A DNA stretch of 64,000 bases from Paenibacillus sp. SY21-1 (GCF_005222705.1 NZ_STGF01000035.1:1-64000); one strand, 5' to 3'; shown: positions 51,400 through 60,803, numbered from the stretch's first letter. Notes: a model not told the origin generated them from the letters alone. Program-made: numbers and translations.

Positions 51400-54300
51400 A
51401 TGAAACGGAATGAATGGAAGAAAGCATTTCAAAATCCGGGTATCGACTATCGAGCCGTACCTTTCTGGGCTTGGAACGACGAACTGAAGCAGGAGGAATT
51501 GGACCGTCAGATCGAGGGCTTTCAAGCGCAGGGAATGGGCGGCTTTATGATGCATGTGCGCGAGGGTCTTGAGACGCCTTATCTCACTGAGACCTTTATG
51601 GATCGTGTTAAAGGAAGCGTCGCCAAGGCGAAGGCAACCGGCATCAAGGCATGGCTGTATGATGAGGACCGCTATTCCTCAGGCATGGGAGGGGGGATGG
51701 TTCCAAGGCTTGGCGGCGATGCTGTCCGAGCTAAGGCGCTGGTGCTGCATCTTTGCCGTGAATATCAGCCAGCACCTGACCTCCGTTTTGTATACCGAGC
51801 CGTCATCAATGGCAATCATCTTCACTCTTTGACACCGTTACCCATCGATGAGCAAAGCGAGCCTCTTCAGGAAGGGAACGAGATTTATCTCGTGTTCGAG
51901 CAGCGGATTGCCGCCAAAAATGACTGGTGTCATGGCGATACCTATACCGATTTGATGAATCCCGAAACGACGCGCTTGTTTATTGAAACCAGTTATGAGC
52001 CCTATCGCCAAGCGGTTGGTGAAGAGTTTGGCACGACGATTCCCGGTATTTTTACGGATGAGCCGACGGTAAAAGGCTTTTCAGAGCGCTTGACAGATCC
52101 TGAGCTGACCTGGATGACCTGGAGTGAAGTAATGGAGCAATCCTTTGAGCAACGACGGGGATATCCGATAGGCAAACTGCTTCCTTACCTTTTTTTTCAA
52201 GGAGAGAGTGCCGCGCAGTTCAGATATGATTATTGGCTTACGATAACGGAAACGTTCAGCGAATCATATACGAAGCAAATCGGCGATTGGTGCACAGAGC
52301 AGGGCATTCAGTTCACGGGGCATTTTCATTCCGAGAGCAGTCTAATCGGCTCCACCTTAAATAGCGGTGCGGTCATGCCGCATTATAGATATCTGGACAT
52401 TCCCGGTGTCGATACCTTATGCGAGCAAACCGATGAGCATCTTACGATGAAGCAGGTATCCAGCGTTGCTAATCAGCTAGGGAAAAAGAGAGTCATCACG
52501 GAAACGTATGGCGTGACGGGGTGGGATCTCACCTTTGAGACGCGCAGATGGATAGGGGATTGGCAATTTGCACTGGGTGTGAATGTATTGACGCATCATT
52601 TATCCTGGTATTCGCTGCGCGGCTGCCGAAAGCGCGATTATCCGCCCTCCTTTAATTATCATACGAACTGGTGGGAGCATAATCGCGGCATGGAGGATTA
52701 TTATGCCAGATTAAGCGCTGTGCTGAGTGAAGGCAGGCTTACTCGCAATTTATTAGTTATTCATCCGGCTACATCGGTGTGGACGAGGCTGGGGCATGAT
52801 GTGAAGATAGCAGAATGGAGCAATAGTGCAGGCAACGAGCAAGAGCTTCAACACTATGATCGGGAATTCAATGCATTCGTAAATCGGCTCGTTGAGCTGC
52901 ACTATGATTATGATCTTGGCGATGAGCTAATAATGAAGGAATTCGGCAAGGTGGCTGGAGACAGCATCGTTGTAGGCGACTGTGGATACAGCTATGTCGT
53001 GCTGCCGTCGTTAATCAATTTATTATCTTCTACCGTTGAATTGCTGCTTGCCTTTATGAATATTGGAGGAAAGGTAGTTTCCTGTGGGGAACAGCCTTCG
53101 CTAATGGATGGCAAAAAGTCAGACAAGCTGGCCGAGCTGCTGCGGCATGAGCAATTTACTAAGGTTGCGGATTTGAAGGAACTGGAGCGGCTACTCAGCC
53201 ATGAAACCAAACGTTCTATTCGTATTCAGGACCATCATGGATCGGAAGCAACAACCTTTATTCATATGCACCGCACCCTTGAGGGGCAATCGATTGCTTT
53301 TATTGTCAACAACGATCGTGAAAGAGGCTATGAGGTTCAAATTGAATTGGAAGGCGGCAGCTGCTTGCAGGAGTGGGATGCTTGGTCGGGCAAAATCAAA
53401 ACGATTGAAACCGAAGCGACAGAGCAAGGCGTCCGCTTTCGAGCTTCTTTTGGCCCCGCTGATTCGAAGCTGTATGTTTTATTTACGGAACAGCCAGAGG
53501 AGGAAGCTGAGCAGATTAATGCGCTTCCAGCGGGCAAGTCGGCCATCCATTTGGAGCCACTGGGCTTTGAGCGCACAGCGCCAAATGCGTTGATACTAGA
53601 TCAATGTCAGTATCGCTTCGGAGAAGAGCATTGGTCAGAGGCAATGGAAGTTTGGAGAGCGCAGCGGCTAATCCGGGAAAAGCTCGAGATGCGGCAGGTA
53701 TTTCATTCCGGAAATTTGCAGCGCTATTTCTGGATTCATGAGCCGCATCCGGGAAATGGAACGCCAGTCTCGCTGCGGTTTACCTTTGTTGTAACCGATT
53801 TGCCAAGCAGTGATGTGTTTCTTGTGTTCGAGGATGCGGAGCGCTATAGCTTTATTCTGAACGGCAAGGAGGTACGTGTAGAACCCGAGGGCTATTATTT
53901 GGACGTCAGCATGAAGAAGGTCAGGCTCCCCGCGCTTTTAGAAGGGGTTAACACAATTGACGTTCACATTTCATATCAGAACAATATGGAGCTTGAGAAT
54001 GGCTATCTCGTCGGTGACTTTGCTGTACACGAGCATAGGAAGCTGATGAAGGAGCCATTAAAACTAACCTACGGAGATTGGCGCAGCCAAGGCTATCCTT
54101 ATTATTGCGGGAGCATGAAATACCTCTATGAGATAGAATGGCAGCCGGAACATCGTACAGGATACAAACTGGAGCTTGGTCAGTATGAGGCTGTTTTGCT
54201 CGATGTGAAGGTGAATGAGGCTGATGGAAAAACGATCCCTTGGCGAGGAGAAGCGTTCGTAGATTTGGATGCCATGTTGAGCCCTGGCTTGAACGCCATA

Positions 54301-54480
54301 GCCATTGAAGTCGTAGGCAGTCCACGCAATCTATTTGGTCCGCTCCACCAGTTGGAGCCTCGGCCAAGCTGGATGGATTGGTGGTCATTCCATCCGGAGG
54401 AGGTTGACTATACGCCTGAGTATCGGGGCAAGCCCTATGGACTTATGGAAAGTCCAAAGCTAACGTACAATTTAAAGTAA
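51400..54480 (+). CDS. GH106-like alpha-L-rhamnosidase family protein
   Basis: A 1,026-residue cytoplasmic protein (no signal peptide). The N-terminal TIM-barrel region has the family start VPFWAWNDELKQEELDRQI, GMGGFMMHVREGL and WLYDEDRYSSG. IPGIFTDEPTV, FTGHFHSESSL, VITETYGVTGWD and NVLTHHLSWYS follow and carry candidate catalytic acids. A C-terminal galactose-binding-like beta-sandwich (about 720-1000) follows. These features fit the GH106-like family, in which characterised members release rhamnose. Activity is not proven for this subgroup. GAGGTG precedes ATG 51400. It lies just before a GH78 gene, 12 bases apart, in the same operon as the permeases. Confidence 0.85.
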   Translation: MKRNEWKKAFQNPGIDYRAVPFWAWNDELKQEELDRQIEGFQAQGMGGFMMHVREGLETPYLTETFMDRVKGSVAKAKATGIKAWLYDEDRYSSGMGGGMVPRLGGDAVRAKALVLHLCREYQPAPDLRFVYRAVINGNHLHSLTPLPIDEQSEPLQEGNEIYLVFEQRIAAKNDWCHGDTYTDLMNPETTRLFIETSYEPYRQAVGEEFGTTIPGIFTDEPTVKGFSERLTDPELTWMTWSEVMEQSFEQRRGYPIGKLLPYLFFQGESAAQFRYDYWLTITETFSESYTKQIGDWCTEQGIQFTGHFHSESSLIGSTLNSGAVMPHYRYLDIPGVDTLCEQTDEHLTMKQVSSVANQLGKKRVITETYGVTGWDLTFETRRWIGDWQFALGVNVLTHHLSWYSLRGCRKRDYPPSFNYHTNWWEHNRGMEDYYARLSAVLSEGRLTRNLLVIHPATSVWTRLGHDVKIAEWSNSAGNEQELQHYDREFNAFVNRLVELHYDYDLGDELIMKEFGKVAGDSIVVGDCGYSYVVLPSLINLLSSTVELLLAFMNIGGKVVSCGEQPSLMDGKKSDKLAELLRHEQFTKVADLKELERLLSHETKRSIRIQDHHGSEATTFIHMHRTLEGQSIAFIVNNDRERGYEVQIELEGGSCLQEWDAWSGKIKTIETEATEQGVRFRASFGPADSKLYVLFTEQPEEEAEQINALPAGKSAIHLEPLGFERTAPNALILDQCQYRFGEEHWSEAMEVWRAQRLIREKLEMRQVFHSGNLQRYFWIHEPHPGNGTPVSLRFTFVVTDLPSSDVFLVFEDAERYSFILNGKEVRVEPEGYYLDVSMKKVRLPALLEGVNTIDVHISYQNNMELENGYLVGDFAVHEHRKLMKEPLKLTYGDWRSQGYPYYCGSMKYLYEIEWQPEHRTGYKLELGQYEAVLLDVKVNEADGKTIPWRGEAFVDLDAMLSPGLNAIAIEVVGSPRNLFGPLHQLEPRPSWMDWWSFHPEEVDYTPEYRGKPYGLMESPKLTYNLK

Positions 54481-54492
54481 TTATTTAGGAGA

Positions 54493-57147
54493 GTGAGCAT
54501 CATTCGGCCTAACCACTTGCAAATTAAAAACTATGATTCCCCTTTGGGGATTGATACGAATTGTCCAATCTTTGCTTGGCAGTTGGAGAGCGAGAAGCGC
54601 GGAGAACGGCAAACCAGCTACCGTATTGTGGTAGCTGAAACGGAAGAGGCCTTACTAGAGGAAACGGAATTGTGCTGGGACAGCGGTAAAGTGAGTTCCT
54701 CTGAGCAGTTGAGTATAAGCTACTCGGGGCAACGGCTCCAAAGCCTTACCGTTTATTACTGGAAAGTAGCCGTTTGGGACCAGGCGGGACAACAGGTGTG
54801 GAGCGAACATCAGCTGCTGCTGACAGGGTATTTGTATGAAACGGAATGGAAGGCAAAGTGGATCGGCAGCGGAAGAAAGCAGCCCTTCTATGCCCGTCAT
54901 GAATTTCAATCAGTAAAGCCGGTCAAACGGGCTTATGCTGTCGTATCAGGTCTTGGCCATTTTAAGCTGTTTATGAACGGCAGCAAAGTAGGCAACCATG
55001 AAATGGACCCTGGTTGGACGAATTATCATAAGTCCGTGCAATATGTGTGCTTTGATGTAACAGATCACATTTGCACGGGAACCAATGTCATTGGATTATC
55101 AGTAGGCAATGGCTTCTATGCGGGAGATGCGGGTGGAAGGCATTTCTATACGATAGGGAAAGGTTACGAATCATTCGGAGAGAAGCTGCTCGTCATTGGC
55201 GAATGGCATATCGAATATAAGGACGGCTCCAAAGCGCTCATCCTCACGGATGCGGACCACTGGAGTGTTAGAGATAGCGCAACGACGCTTGCTAATGTGT
55301 ACGGCTCTGAAAATTTTGATGCAAGACGTTACCCTGTTGGCTGGCATAACGCTACGTTTGATGCTGCAGAATGGGAACAGGCAGTGGTGCTTGCAGCGCC
55401 ATCAGGCAGACTGGTTCGCCAAAATCAACCTCCGATAACCGTGCAAAAAATATATGACACCATCGGAATAGAGGAGCCGCTTAATCAGGTCTATGTCTAC
55501 GATCTTGGACAAAACATGTCCGGCATGTTTGAGATCCATGTGAGCGGGCCAGCAGGCAGCAAAGTGACAATCAAGCCGGGCGAGCTGCGGAATAAGGATA
55601 ATACGGTTGCAACGCCTTGGGATATTGTTACTTTCTCCGAATACACCCTTGCTGGTACAGGTGATATCGAGGTATGGAAGCCTGATTTTTCCTGCTACGG
55701 TGCCAGATGGGTGCAAATCGAAGGCTGCACGCGAGATGGCGCAGACCCTTCTAAGCCTGTTATTCACGATGTCAAAGGTTACTTTGTCACATCCGCCGCC
55801 AAAAATGTTGGTGAATTGGAGGCAGATGATCCGCGGATCACACAGCTTGCTCAAATTATTATGAAGGCTATTGAGAGTAATTTACAGAGCGTACATTCGG
55901 ATTGTCCGACAATTGAGAAGCTTGGTTGGGTAGAGACGGCAAGTCTGATGGGACCCTCCATTATGTATGTTAAGCAGGTGGAGGAGCTCTGGCTGAAAAT
56001 TACGCGCGATATGATGGAGGCCCAGACAGAAGAGGGGCTCATTCCTGATATCGCTCCTGAGTATTCGAGGTTTGAGGAAGGTTTTCGTGATTCCATCGCA
56101 TGGGGAAGCGCGGTCATCTTCGTGCCGGAGCTGTTATTTCAGACTTATGGAAACCGGACAGCTATAGTTGAGGCGTACCCTGCTATGAAGGCATATATGA
56201 CTTACTTGCATACTAAAGAAATTCAAGGTGGATTCATTGCACATGGGTTAGGAGATTGGGGCATTGCGCCGCAGACGGGTGGAGATTATGTTGAGAATGT
56301 AGAAACCGCCTTCTATTACGAATCCTTCCGTTTGATGGCAAAGTATGCTCTAATGCTGGGATATAGCGAGGAACATGCGCATTATGAGAATGAAATGAAT
56401 CGGATAAAAAAACATTATAATGAACGGCTACTTAAGCAAGTGTCTGGAGAGACTCGGTACGCCTATTGCAAGCTGAACGGTGAACATGACTTCGAGAATC
56501 AGGTCATGCAGGCGATGCCGCTTTATTTTGGCATGGTGCCGGAGGAGCAGGTCCCGGATATTGAGCTCGCTTTACTTCAGGCTGCAGCCAGTCATCAATT
56601 GCGTTCGGGAGAGATCGGACTTCGTTTTCTATTTGGCGCTTTAGCCAAAATAAATCGAAATGATATCGTTTTCGATATGATGATGCAGCCGGAGCATCCG
56701 AGCTATATCCGATTTGTGGAGCAAGGCGAGACGGCGTTGCCGGAATTTTGGACAGATGATTCCAGGTCACGCAATCATGATATGATGGGCCATATCTTAG
56801 AGTGGCTATATAAGCATATGATTGGTATTTCTTCTATAAAAGACGCCTACAAAGAAATTGGAATCGCCCCATTTTACTCAGACAAAGTCCGCTTTGTGCG
56901 AGGAAGCTATCATTCCGTAAGAGGCATCATCCAAGTCGATTACTCTCATGGTCAAGAAGGCGTTAAATTACGGGTAAGCCTGCCGCCGAATACGTCAGGA
57001 GAGGTTAGGATACCGCTTGCTTCCACGAATACTAGAGTGTTCGAAGCTGGACAAGTAATGGAGTGCGAGAAAGTGTGGGAGAATGATCAGCCTTATGGAA
57101 TTTTAAAAATCAGCTCCGGCAGCTATAGTTTTTATACTCAGAACTGA
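54493..57147 (+). CDS. GH78 alpha-L-rhamnosidase
   Basis: An 884-residue cytoplasmic enzyme that removes terminal alpha-L-rhamnose. N-terminal fibronectin-like and rhamnosidase N domains come first (NHLQIKNYDSPLGIDT, FAWQLESEKRGERQTSYRIVV, KLFMNGSKVGNHEMDPGWTN). The (alpha/alpha)6 catalytic barrel follows, with the signature HSDCPTIEKLGWVETASLMGP near residues 466-486, which carries the catalytic acid region. The C-terminal beta-sandwich ends near SGSYSFYTQN. The start is uncertain: GTG 54493 is only 1 base after AGGAG (54487-54491), while ATC 54499 or ATT 54502 are better spaced. It is the last gene of locus 2. Confidence 0.92.
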   Translation: MSIIRPNHLQIKNYDSPLGIDTNCPIFAWQLESEKRGERQTSYRIVVAETEEALLEETELCWDSGKVSSSEQLSISYSGQRLQSLTVYYWKVAVWDQAGQQVWSEHQLLLTGYLYETEWKAKWIGSGRKQPFYARHEFQSVKPVKRAYAVVSGLGHFKLFMNGSKVGNHEMDPGWTNYHKSVQYVCFDVTDHICTGTNVIGLSVGNGFYAGDAGGRHFYTIGKGYESFGEKLLVIGEWHIEYKDGSKALILTDADHWSVRDSATTLANVYGSENFDARRYPVGWHNATFDAAEWEQAVVLAAPSGRLVRQNQPPITVQKIYDTIGIEEPLNQVYVYDLGQNMSGMFEIHVSGPAGSKVTIKPGELRNKDNTVATPWDIVTFSEYTLAGTGDIEVWKPDFSCYGARWVQIEGCTRDGADPSKPVIHDVKGYFVTSAAKNVGELEADDPRITQLAQIIMKAIESNLQSVHSDCPTIEKLGWVETASLMGPSIMYVKQVEELWLKITRDMMEAQTEEGLIPDIAPEYSRFEEGFRDSIAWGSAVIFVPELLFQTYGNRTAIVEAYPAMKAYMTYLHTKEIQGGFIAHGLGDWGIAPQTGGDYVENVETAFYYESFRLMAKYALMLGYSEEHAHYENEMNRIKKHYNERLLKQVSGETRYAYCKLNGEHDFENQVMQAMPLYFGMVPEEQVPDIELALLQAAASHQLRSGEIGLRFLFGALAKINRNDIVFDMMMQPEHPSYIRFVEQGETALPEFWTDDSRSRNHDMMGHILEWLYKHMIGISSIKDAYKEIGIAPFYSDKVRFVRGSYHSVRGIIQVDYSHGQEGVKLRVSLPPNTSGEVRIPLASTNTRVFEAGQVMECEKVWENDQPYGILKISSGSYSFYTQN

Positions 57148-57148
57148 G

Positions 57149-57199
57149 AGGGTTCATTAGAACGCGACTGGCTTGCTTATGCTGCAAGGTTCAAACCCT
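57149..57199 (+). terminator. Possible terminator of sugar locus 2
   Basis: AGGGTT (57149-57154) pairs with AACCCT (57194-57199), with inner CTTGC/GCAAG, followed by TTATTT. The pairing is interrupted, so confidence is moderate. Confidence 0.45.
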
Positions 57200-57290
57200 T
57201 TATTTAAGTTATTACATCATGAGAGGTCTAAGGTGAAGCGTTGAAGGATGGATATGAAGGGCATCCTGAGTACAAAATGAATCGTACAAG

Positions 57291-57331
57291 AAGCAATTTA
57301 CTGAGCTAGCACTCGGTAAGTTGCTTTTTTT
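57291..57331 (+). terminator. Strong terminator-like hairpin
   Basis: AAGCAATTTACTGAG (57291-57305) pairs with CTCGGTAAGTTGCTT (57312-57326) with few mismatches, followed by a T-run. It is about 150 bases after the GH78 gene and is the most likely true end of locus 2. Confidence 0.8.
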
Positions 57332-57451
57332 ACATCGATATATTTGAATTTGATCTCTTGCTGCCGCGATAGCTATCATATCGATGTTCTGCGTATAAGC
57401 GTAGCCGTTAGATAACTGGATTGGCGTTCAACTGTATGAATGGTTTAGGTT

Positions 57452-57480
57452 TTGACCGTTTTGTTGAAGCTTGATACAAT
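57452..57480 (+). promoter_or_regulatory. Promoter of the MarR-type gene
   Basis: TTGACC (57452-57457) and TACAAT (57475-57480) have a 17-base spacer, close to the housekeeping consensus. Confidence 0.75.
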
Positions 57481-57528
57481 AGCATAAACTGTACGGTACT
57501 ACTATACTCGGATTAGGTGGGGGTTCCA

Positions 57529-57942
57529 TTGAAAGATAACAATGATGCCTTGGATAAATGGTTTTTTTTGTCAAACAGTTTTAATGTTATTCATGATAAA
57601 TTGGAGAAGATGCTTGTGGAGCATTATGATTTGTCTTTGAATGAGTTTTATGTTTTATACTTTATTTCTAATACAGAAGATAAGGAACTAAGATTGCAGC
57701 AAATTCAAGAAATGATAGGTTTAAGTCAAAGCGCCACATCCCGACTGATTGTGAGAATGGAAGCAAAAAACTGCGGTGCTTTGGAAAGACATGTATGTGA
57801 AGATGATAAAAGAGGAATTTATACAAGGATTACAGAGCTAGGAGAGAACAAATTTCAACGTGTGCTAGAAACAGTTAATGAGTTGTTGCAAAAGGAATTT
57901 CAACAGATGACAAAGTTGCAAAGTATTTTAGATAAAATGTAA
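57529..57942 (+). CDS. MarR family transcriptional regulator
   Basis: A 137-residue winged-helix regulator. The dimer helices flank the DNA-binding core LRLQQIQEMIGLSQSATSRLIVRMEA and the wing CEDDKRGIYTRITELG. Two cysteines (NCGALERHVCEDD) lie at the base of the wing and could sense thiol oxidation. TTG 57529 is chosen because AGGTGGGGG (57515-57523) precedes it. About 590 bases separate it from a group of flavin and NAD(P)-dependent enzymes in the same direction; MarR proteins often control such detoxification genes. Confidence 0.88.
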   Translation: MKDNNDALDKWFFLSNSFNVIHDKLEKMLVEHYDLSLNEFYVLYFISNTEDKELRLQQIQEMIGLSQSATSRLIVRMEAKNCGALERHVCEDDKRGIYTRITELGENKFQRVLETVNELLQKEFQQMTKLQSILDKM

Positions 57943-57996
57943 GGATAGATCATATATTTGCTGAGTTTAAAGTTGGCATAATCAAAAACTGCCCAG

Positions 57997-58025
57997 GGAA
58001 TTCACCACTCGAGTAGTTGAATTCC
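57997..58025. repeat. 29-bp imperfect palindrome
   Basis: GGAATTCA (57997-58004) pairs with TGAATTCC (58018-58025) around an inner near-palindrome centred on CTCGAG. It lies 55 bases after the marR stop. It may be a terminator (TCTTTTCTC follows at a distance) or an operator. Confidence 0.6.
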
Positions 58026-58345
58026 TAAGTGATCTTTTCTCAAATGTAGACAGTGTAACAGATTAGCAATAAACAAACGCATTATCGAGAAATCTTAGAG
58101 AAATGCTTGAATGCGACTTGACAACATCTTTTCAATCCGCTAAATTAAATGCATGCGCATAGTTCTATATTCACCTGCATGCATGATATACGAGCGGTGT
58201 AGATGAGGCTACAGCACTGTAGTTAGCTAACATAGAGCAAAGGTTGTACTTACTTTGAGAAATGAAGGGAATGAAATTGAGCATAATAAAAACGATGGCG
58301 GTACGTTATATTATAAAGTAACGATGCACGTTAAGATGAAGTTAA

Positions 58346-58498
58346 CGTATTGGTAAACTACACAATGGAGTATTGGGGTCGCGTTTACAAGGTGATCATG
58401 TTATTTCTAACGCAGGATATGCAATTGAAGAAGGGCATGGAGATTGCAGCGCAACTGTATATGCGATAAGAGCTATGGATAGCCTCGTTTGCCTTTAG
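58346..58498 (+). pseudogene. Possible gene remnant, 50 open codons without a start
   Basis: The frame from CGT 58346 to TAG 58496 stays open and reads as protein-like sequence (VLGSRLQGDHVISNAGYA, then IEEGHGDCSATVYAIR). Stops precede it (TGA, TAA). I do not recognise the family, and it could be chance. Confidence 0.3.
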
Positions 58499-58534
58499 CG
58501 GCTATGAAAAACTCAAACCGAAAGGAATGATGAA

Positions 58535-59179
58535 ATGAAAGTCTTGGTAGTGGGATCACACGGACAAATTGGACAGCGCCTTATTCAACTTTTAGAAGAA
58601 AGTGATGAGCATACAGTGAGGGCGATGGTTCGAAAAAAAGATCAAGCAGCTGCCTATGATAAACAGGGCATCGAGACGGTTGTTGCCGATTTGGAAGGGA
58701 CGGTCGATTCCATTGCAACAGCTGCGAAGGGCTGTAATGCCATTGTGTTTGCGGCTGGATCGGGCGGCAAAACGGGTGATGATAAAACGTTGCTGATTGA
58801 TCTGGACGGAGCAGGGAAAACCATTGAAGCTGCCGAAAAAGCAGGGATTGACAGGTTCATCATGATTAGTGCAATTCAAGCGAATATCAGAGATAACTGG
58901 CATGAACATATTCTTCCTTATTACGTTGCGAAGCATTATGCAGACAGAGTGCTGCAAAGCAGCAGTTTGAACTATACGATTATTCGACCAGGCATTCTCT
59001 TGAATGAAGCGGGTACGGGCAAGGTGCTTGCTGCTGACAATATCAAAATAGGCAGTATTCCACGTGCAGATGTGGCCAGTGTCATTATAGCTGCTTTAAA
59101 TGAAAAGAATACATTCAGAAAAGCGTTTGATTTAATTGCTGGTGATGTTCCAATAGTGGACGCACTGCAAAAAATCTGA
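58535..59179 (+). CDS. NAD(P)-binding protein, YhfK-like atypical SDR
   Basis: A 214-residue protein with the Rossmann motif VVGSHGQIGQRL (GxxGxxG) at residues 5-16, then RAMVRKK and VADLEG. It matches the NmrA/YhfK-like atypical SDR group, which often act as NAD(P)H-dependent reductases or sensors. YYVAKHYAD has a YxxxK-like motif. AAAGGAATG precedes ATG 58535. The old yellow enzyme gene follows after 16 bases, so both are in one transcript. Confidence 0.88.
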   Translation: MKVLVVGSHGQIGQRLIQLLEESDEHTVRAMVRKKDQAAAYDKQGIETVVADLEGTVDSIATAAKGCNAIVFAAGSGGKTGDDKTLLIDLDGAGKTIEAAEKAGIDRFIMISAIQANIRDNWHEHILPYYVAKHYADRVLQSSSLNYTIIRPGILLNEAGTGKVLAADNIKIGSIPRADVASVIIAALNEKNTFRKAFDLIAGDVPIVDALQKI

Positions 59180-59195
59180 AAGAAGGAAAAGAATA

Positions 59196-60326
59196 ATGAT
59201 GAAACATAAAGAGCTGCTGGAACCTTTTACCTTGAAAAACGGAGTGACTTTGAAGAACAAAGTTGTCATGGCGCCAATGACAACGTGGTCGGGGAACACG
59301 GATTTCACAATTTCTGATGAAGAGGTTGCCTATTACGAGAAGCGTGTTAATGGAGTAGGGCTTGTCATTACGGGGTGTACCCATGTTGCTGCGAGCGGAA
59401 TTGGATTTACGGATGAATTTGCTGGATATGATGATAAATACATTCCAAGCTTGCGAAAACTGGCTAGAGCTGCCAAGCAAGGAGGAGCGCCTGCTATTTT
59501 GCAAATTTTTCATGCCGGTAATAAAGCGCTTCCTGAACTCATTCCAGGCCGCGATTTGGTAAGCTCTAGTTCTATTCAAGACAAAGGATGGGGCGAATCA
59601 TCAGGAATCATACCAAGAGCGCTCTCACACGAAGAGACTCTAGATATGATTAAATCATTTGGTGAAACAACGAGACGTGCAATCGAAGCGGGCTTTGATG
59701 GTGTTGAAATTCATGGTGCGCATGGATTTTTAATTCAAAATTTTTTATCCCCTTATTTCAATCAGCGGACTGATCAATGGGGAGGTTCTCTTGAAAACCG
59801 TCTTCGCTTCCCGATTGAGGTCGTACGTGAAGTAAAACGAGTCATTGAACAACATGCCAAGCAAAATTTTATTTTGGGTTATAGATTCTCCCCAGAGGAA
59901 CGTTCCCAGCGTGATGGATTAAGAATGGAAGAGGCTTATACCTTGATTGATCGATTAGCAGAAGAGCATGTGGATTACATTCATGCCTCCTTAGATCATG
60001 TACTCTCTATGCCTGTTGAGTCACAAAGCCATAAGACAAGAATGGAATTAATCGCTGAGTATGTAGACGGCAGAATTCCGCTAATTGCGGCAGGTTCCGT
60101 TATAGAACCGACACTTGCTACACAGGCATTGAATTCAGGTGCATCTTTGGTGGCGATTGGACGAGCTTTAATCATGAATCCGGATTGGGTGGAGCTGGTT
60201 AAGAATGGACAGGAAAATGAGATTGAATCGAAAGTAAAATTTTCAAATCTTGACTATCTTCAAATTCCTTCAAAGCTAATGGATGTTATTCATATATCCC
60301 AGGGTTGGATACCGATTACCGAATAA
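59196..60326 (+). CDS. NADH:flavin oxidoreductase (old yellow enzyme family)
   Basis: A 376-residue FMN-dependent ene-reductase family member. The barrel starts KNKVVMAPMTTWSG. ILQIFHAGNKALP and VEIHGAHGFLIQNFLSPYFN are the FMN and substrate-binding motifs (the HGAH histidines), and the C-terminal GRALIMNPDWVEL is the phosphate site. The motif TTWSG replaces the Cys of YqjM-type enzymes. It resembles YqiG more than YqjM. ATG 59196 and ATG 59199 are both possible; AAGGAAAAG precedes them. It probably reduces electrophilic or quinone-like compounds. Confidence 0.9.
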   Translation: MMKHKELLEPFTLKNGVTLKNKVVMAPMTTWSGNTDFTISDEEVAYYEKRVNGVGLVITGCTHVAASGIGFTDEFAGYDDKYIPSLRKLARAAKQGGAPAILQIFHAGNKALPELIPGRDLVSSSSIQDKGWGESSGIIPRALSHEETLDMIKSFGETTRRAIEAGFDGVEIHGAHGFLIQNFLSPYFNQRTDQWGGSLENRLRFPIEVVREVKRVIEQHAKQNFILGYRFSPEERSQRDGLRMEEAYTLIDRLAEEHVDYIHASLDHVLSMPVESQSHKTRMELIAEYVDGRIPLIAAGSVIEPTLATQALNSGASLVAIGRALIMNPDWVELVKNGQENEIESKVKFSNLDYLQIPSKLMDVIHISQGWIPITE

Positions 60327-60437
60327 AACGGATACTGGTTTTTGTTATTTATATGGATTGTACAGTTGACTAAAATTAGCAAGATGACAATATACATGCA
60401 TGCGCAAGCAAATAAGTGCATTGAGGAGATGAAAAAA

Positions 60438-60803
60438 ATGACTAAAACAACACTAAATGAATATGAAGCAATCGTAAATGCAATGCAAGGGTATATTGAG
60501 GGGAATATCACTGGTAAAGCTGATGTGATGAAGTCTACTTTTCACGATGATGCTGTTATATATGGATACTTAAATGATGGCCAATCCATTTTCGGTAATA
60601 TTAGCAACCTATATGCGGCGCTTGACACTTTGGGACCTGCTAAAGATTTAAAATACAGAATTGATGTTCTTGATGTCGCTGTTACCGTTGCAGTTGTTCG
60701 AATCATTCTAGAAGTGCCAGGCACTGAATTTGTCGATTATCACAGCCTCCTTAAGGTGGATGATCAATGGAAAGTAATCTCTAAAGTATTCCATCAGTAT
60801 TAA
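60438..60803 (+). CDS. NTF2-like (lumazine-binding type) protein
   Basis: A 121-residue SnoaL/NTF2-fold protein (KTTLNEYEAIVNAMQGYIEG at the N-terminus, FHDDAVIYGYLNDG, YRIDVLDVAVTVAVVRIILE and DYHSLLKVDDQWKVISKVFHQ at the end). It matches the putative lumazine-binding group. The substrate or partner is unknown. ATG 60438 is preferred because GAGGAG (60423-60428) is 9 bases before it; the frame extends upstream without a site. It lies between two flavin oxidoreductase genes of the same strand. Confidence 0.82.
   Translation: MTKTTLNEYEAIVNAMQGYIEGNITGKADVMKSTFHDDAVIYGYLNDGQSIFGNISNLYAALDTLGPAKDLKYRIDVLDVAVTVAVVRIILEVPGTEFVDYHSLLKVDDQWKVISKVFHQY

Larger units (their letters stand above)
57200..57528. 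other. Intergenic region before the marR gene
   Basis: Contains a strong terminator-like hairpin (57291-57331) and the promoter of the regulator gene (57452-57480). No gene is supported. Confidence 0.6.
57943..58534. other. Gene-free stretch with palindrome and possible gene remnant
   Basis: About 590 bases with no intact gene. It holds the palindrome at 57997-58025 and an open stretch of 50 codons at 58346-58495 without a start codon. The ribosome site AAAGGAATGATGAA for the next gene is at the right end. Confidence 0.6.
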
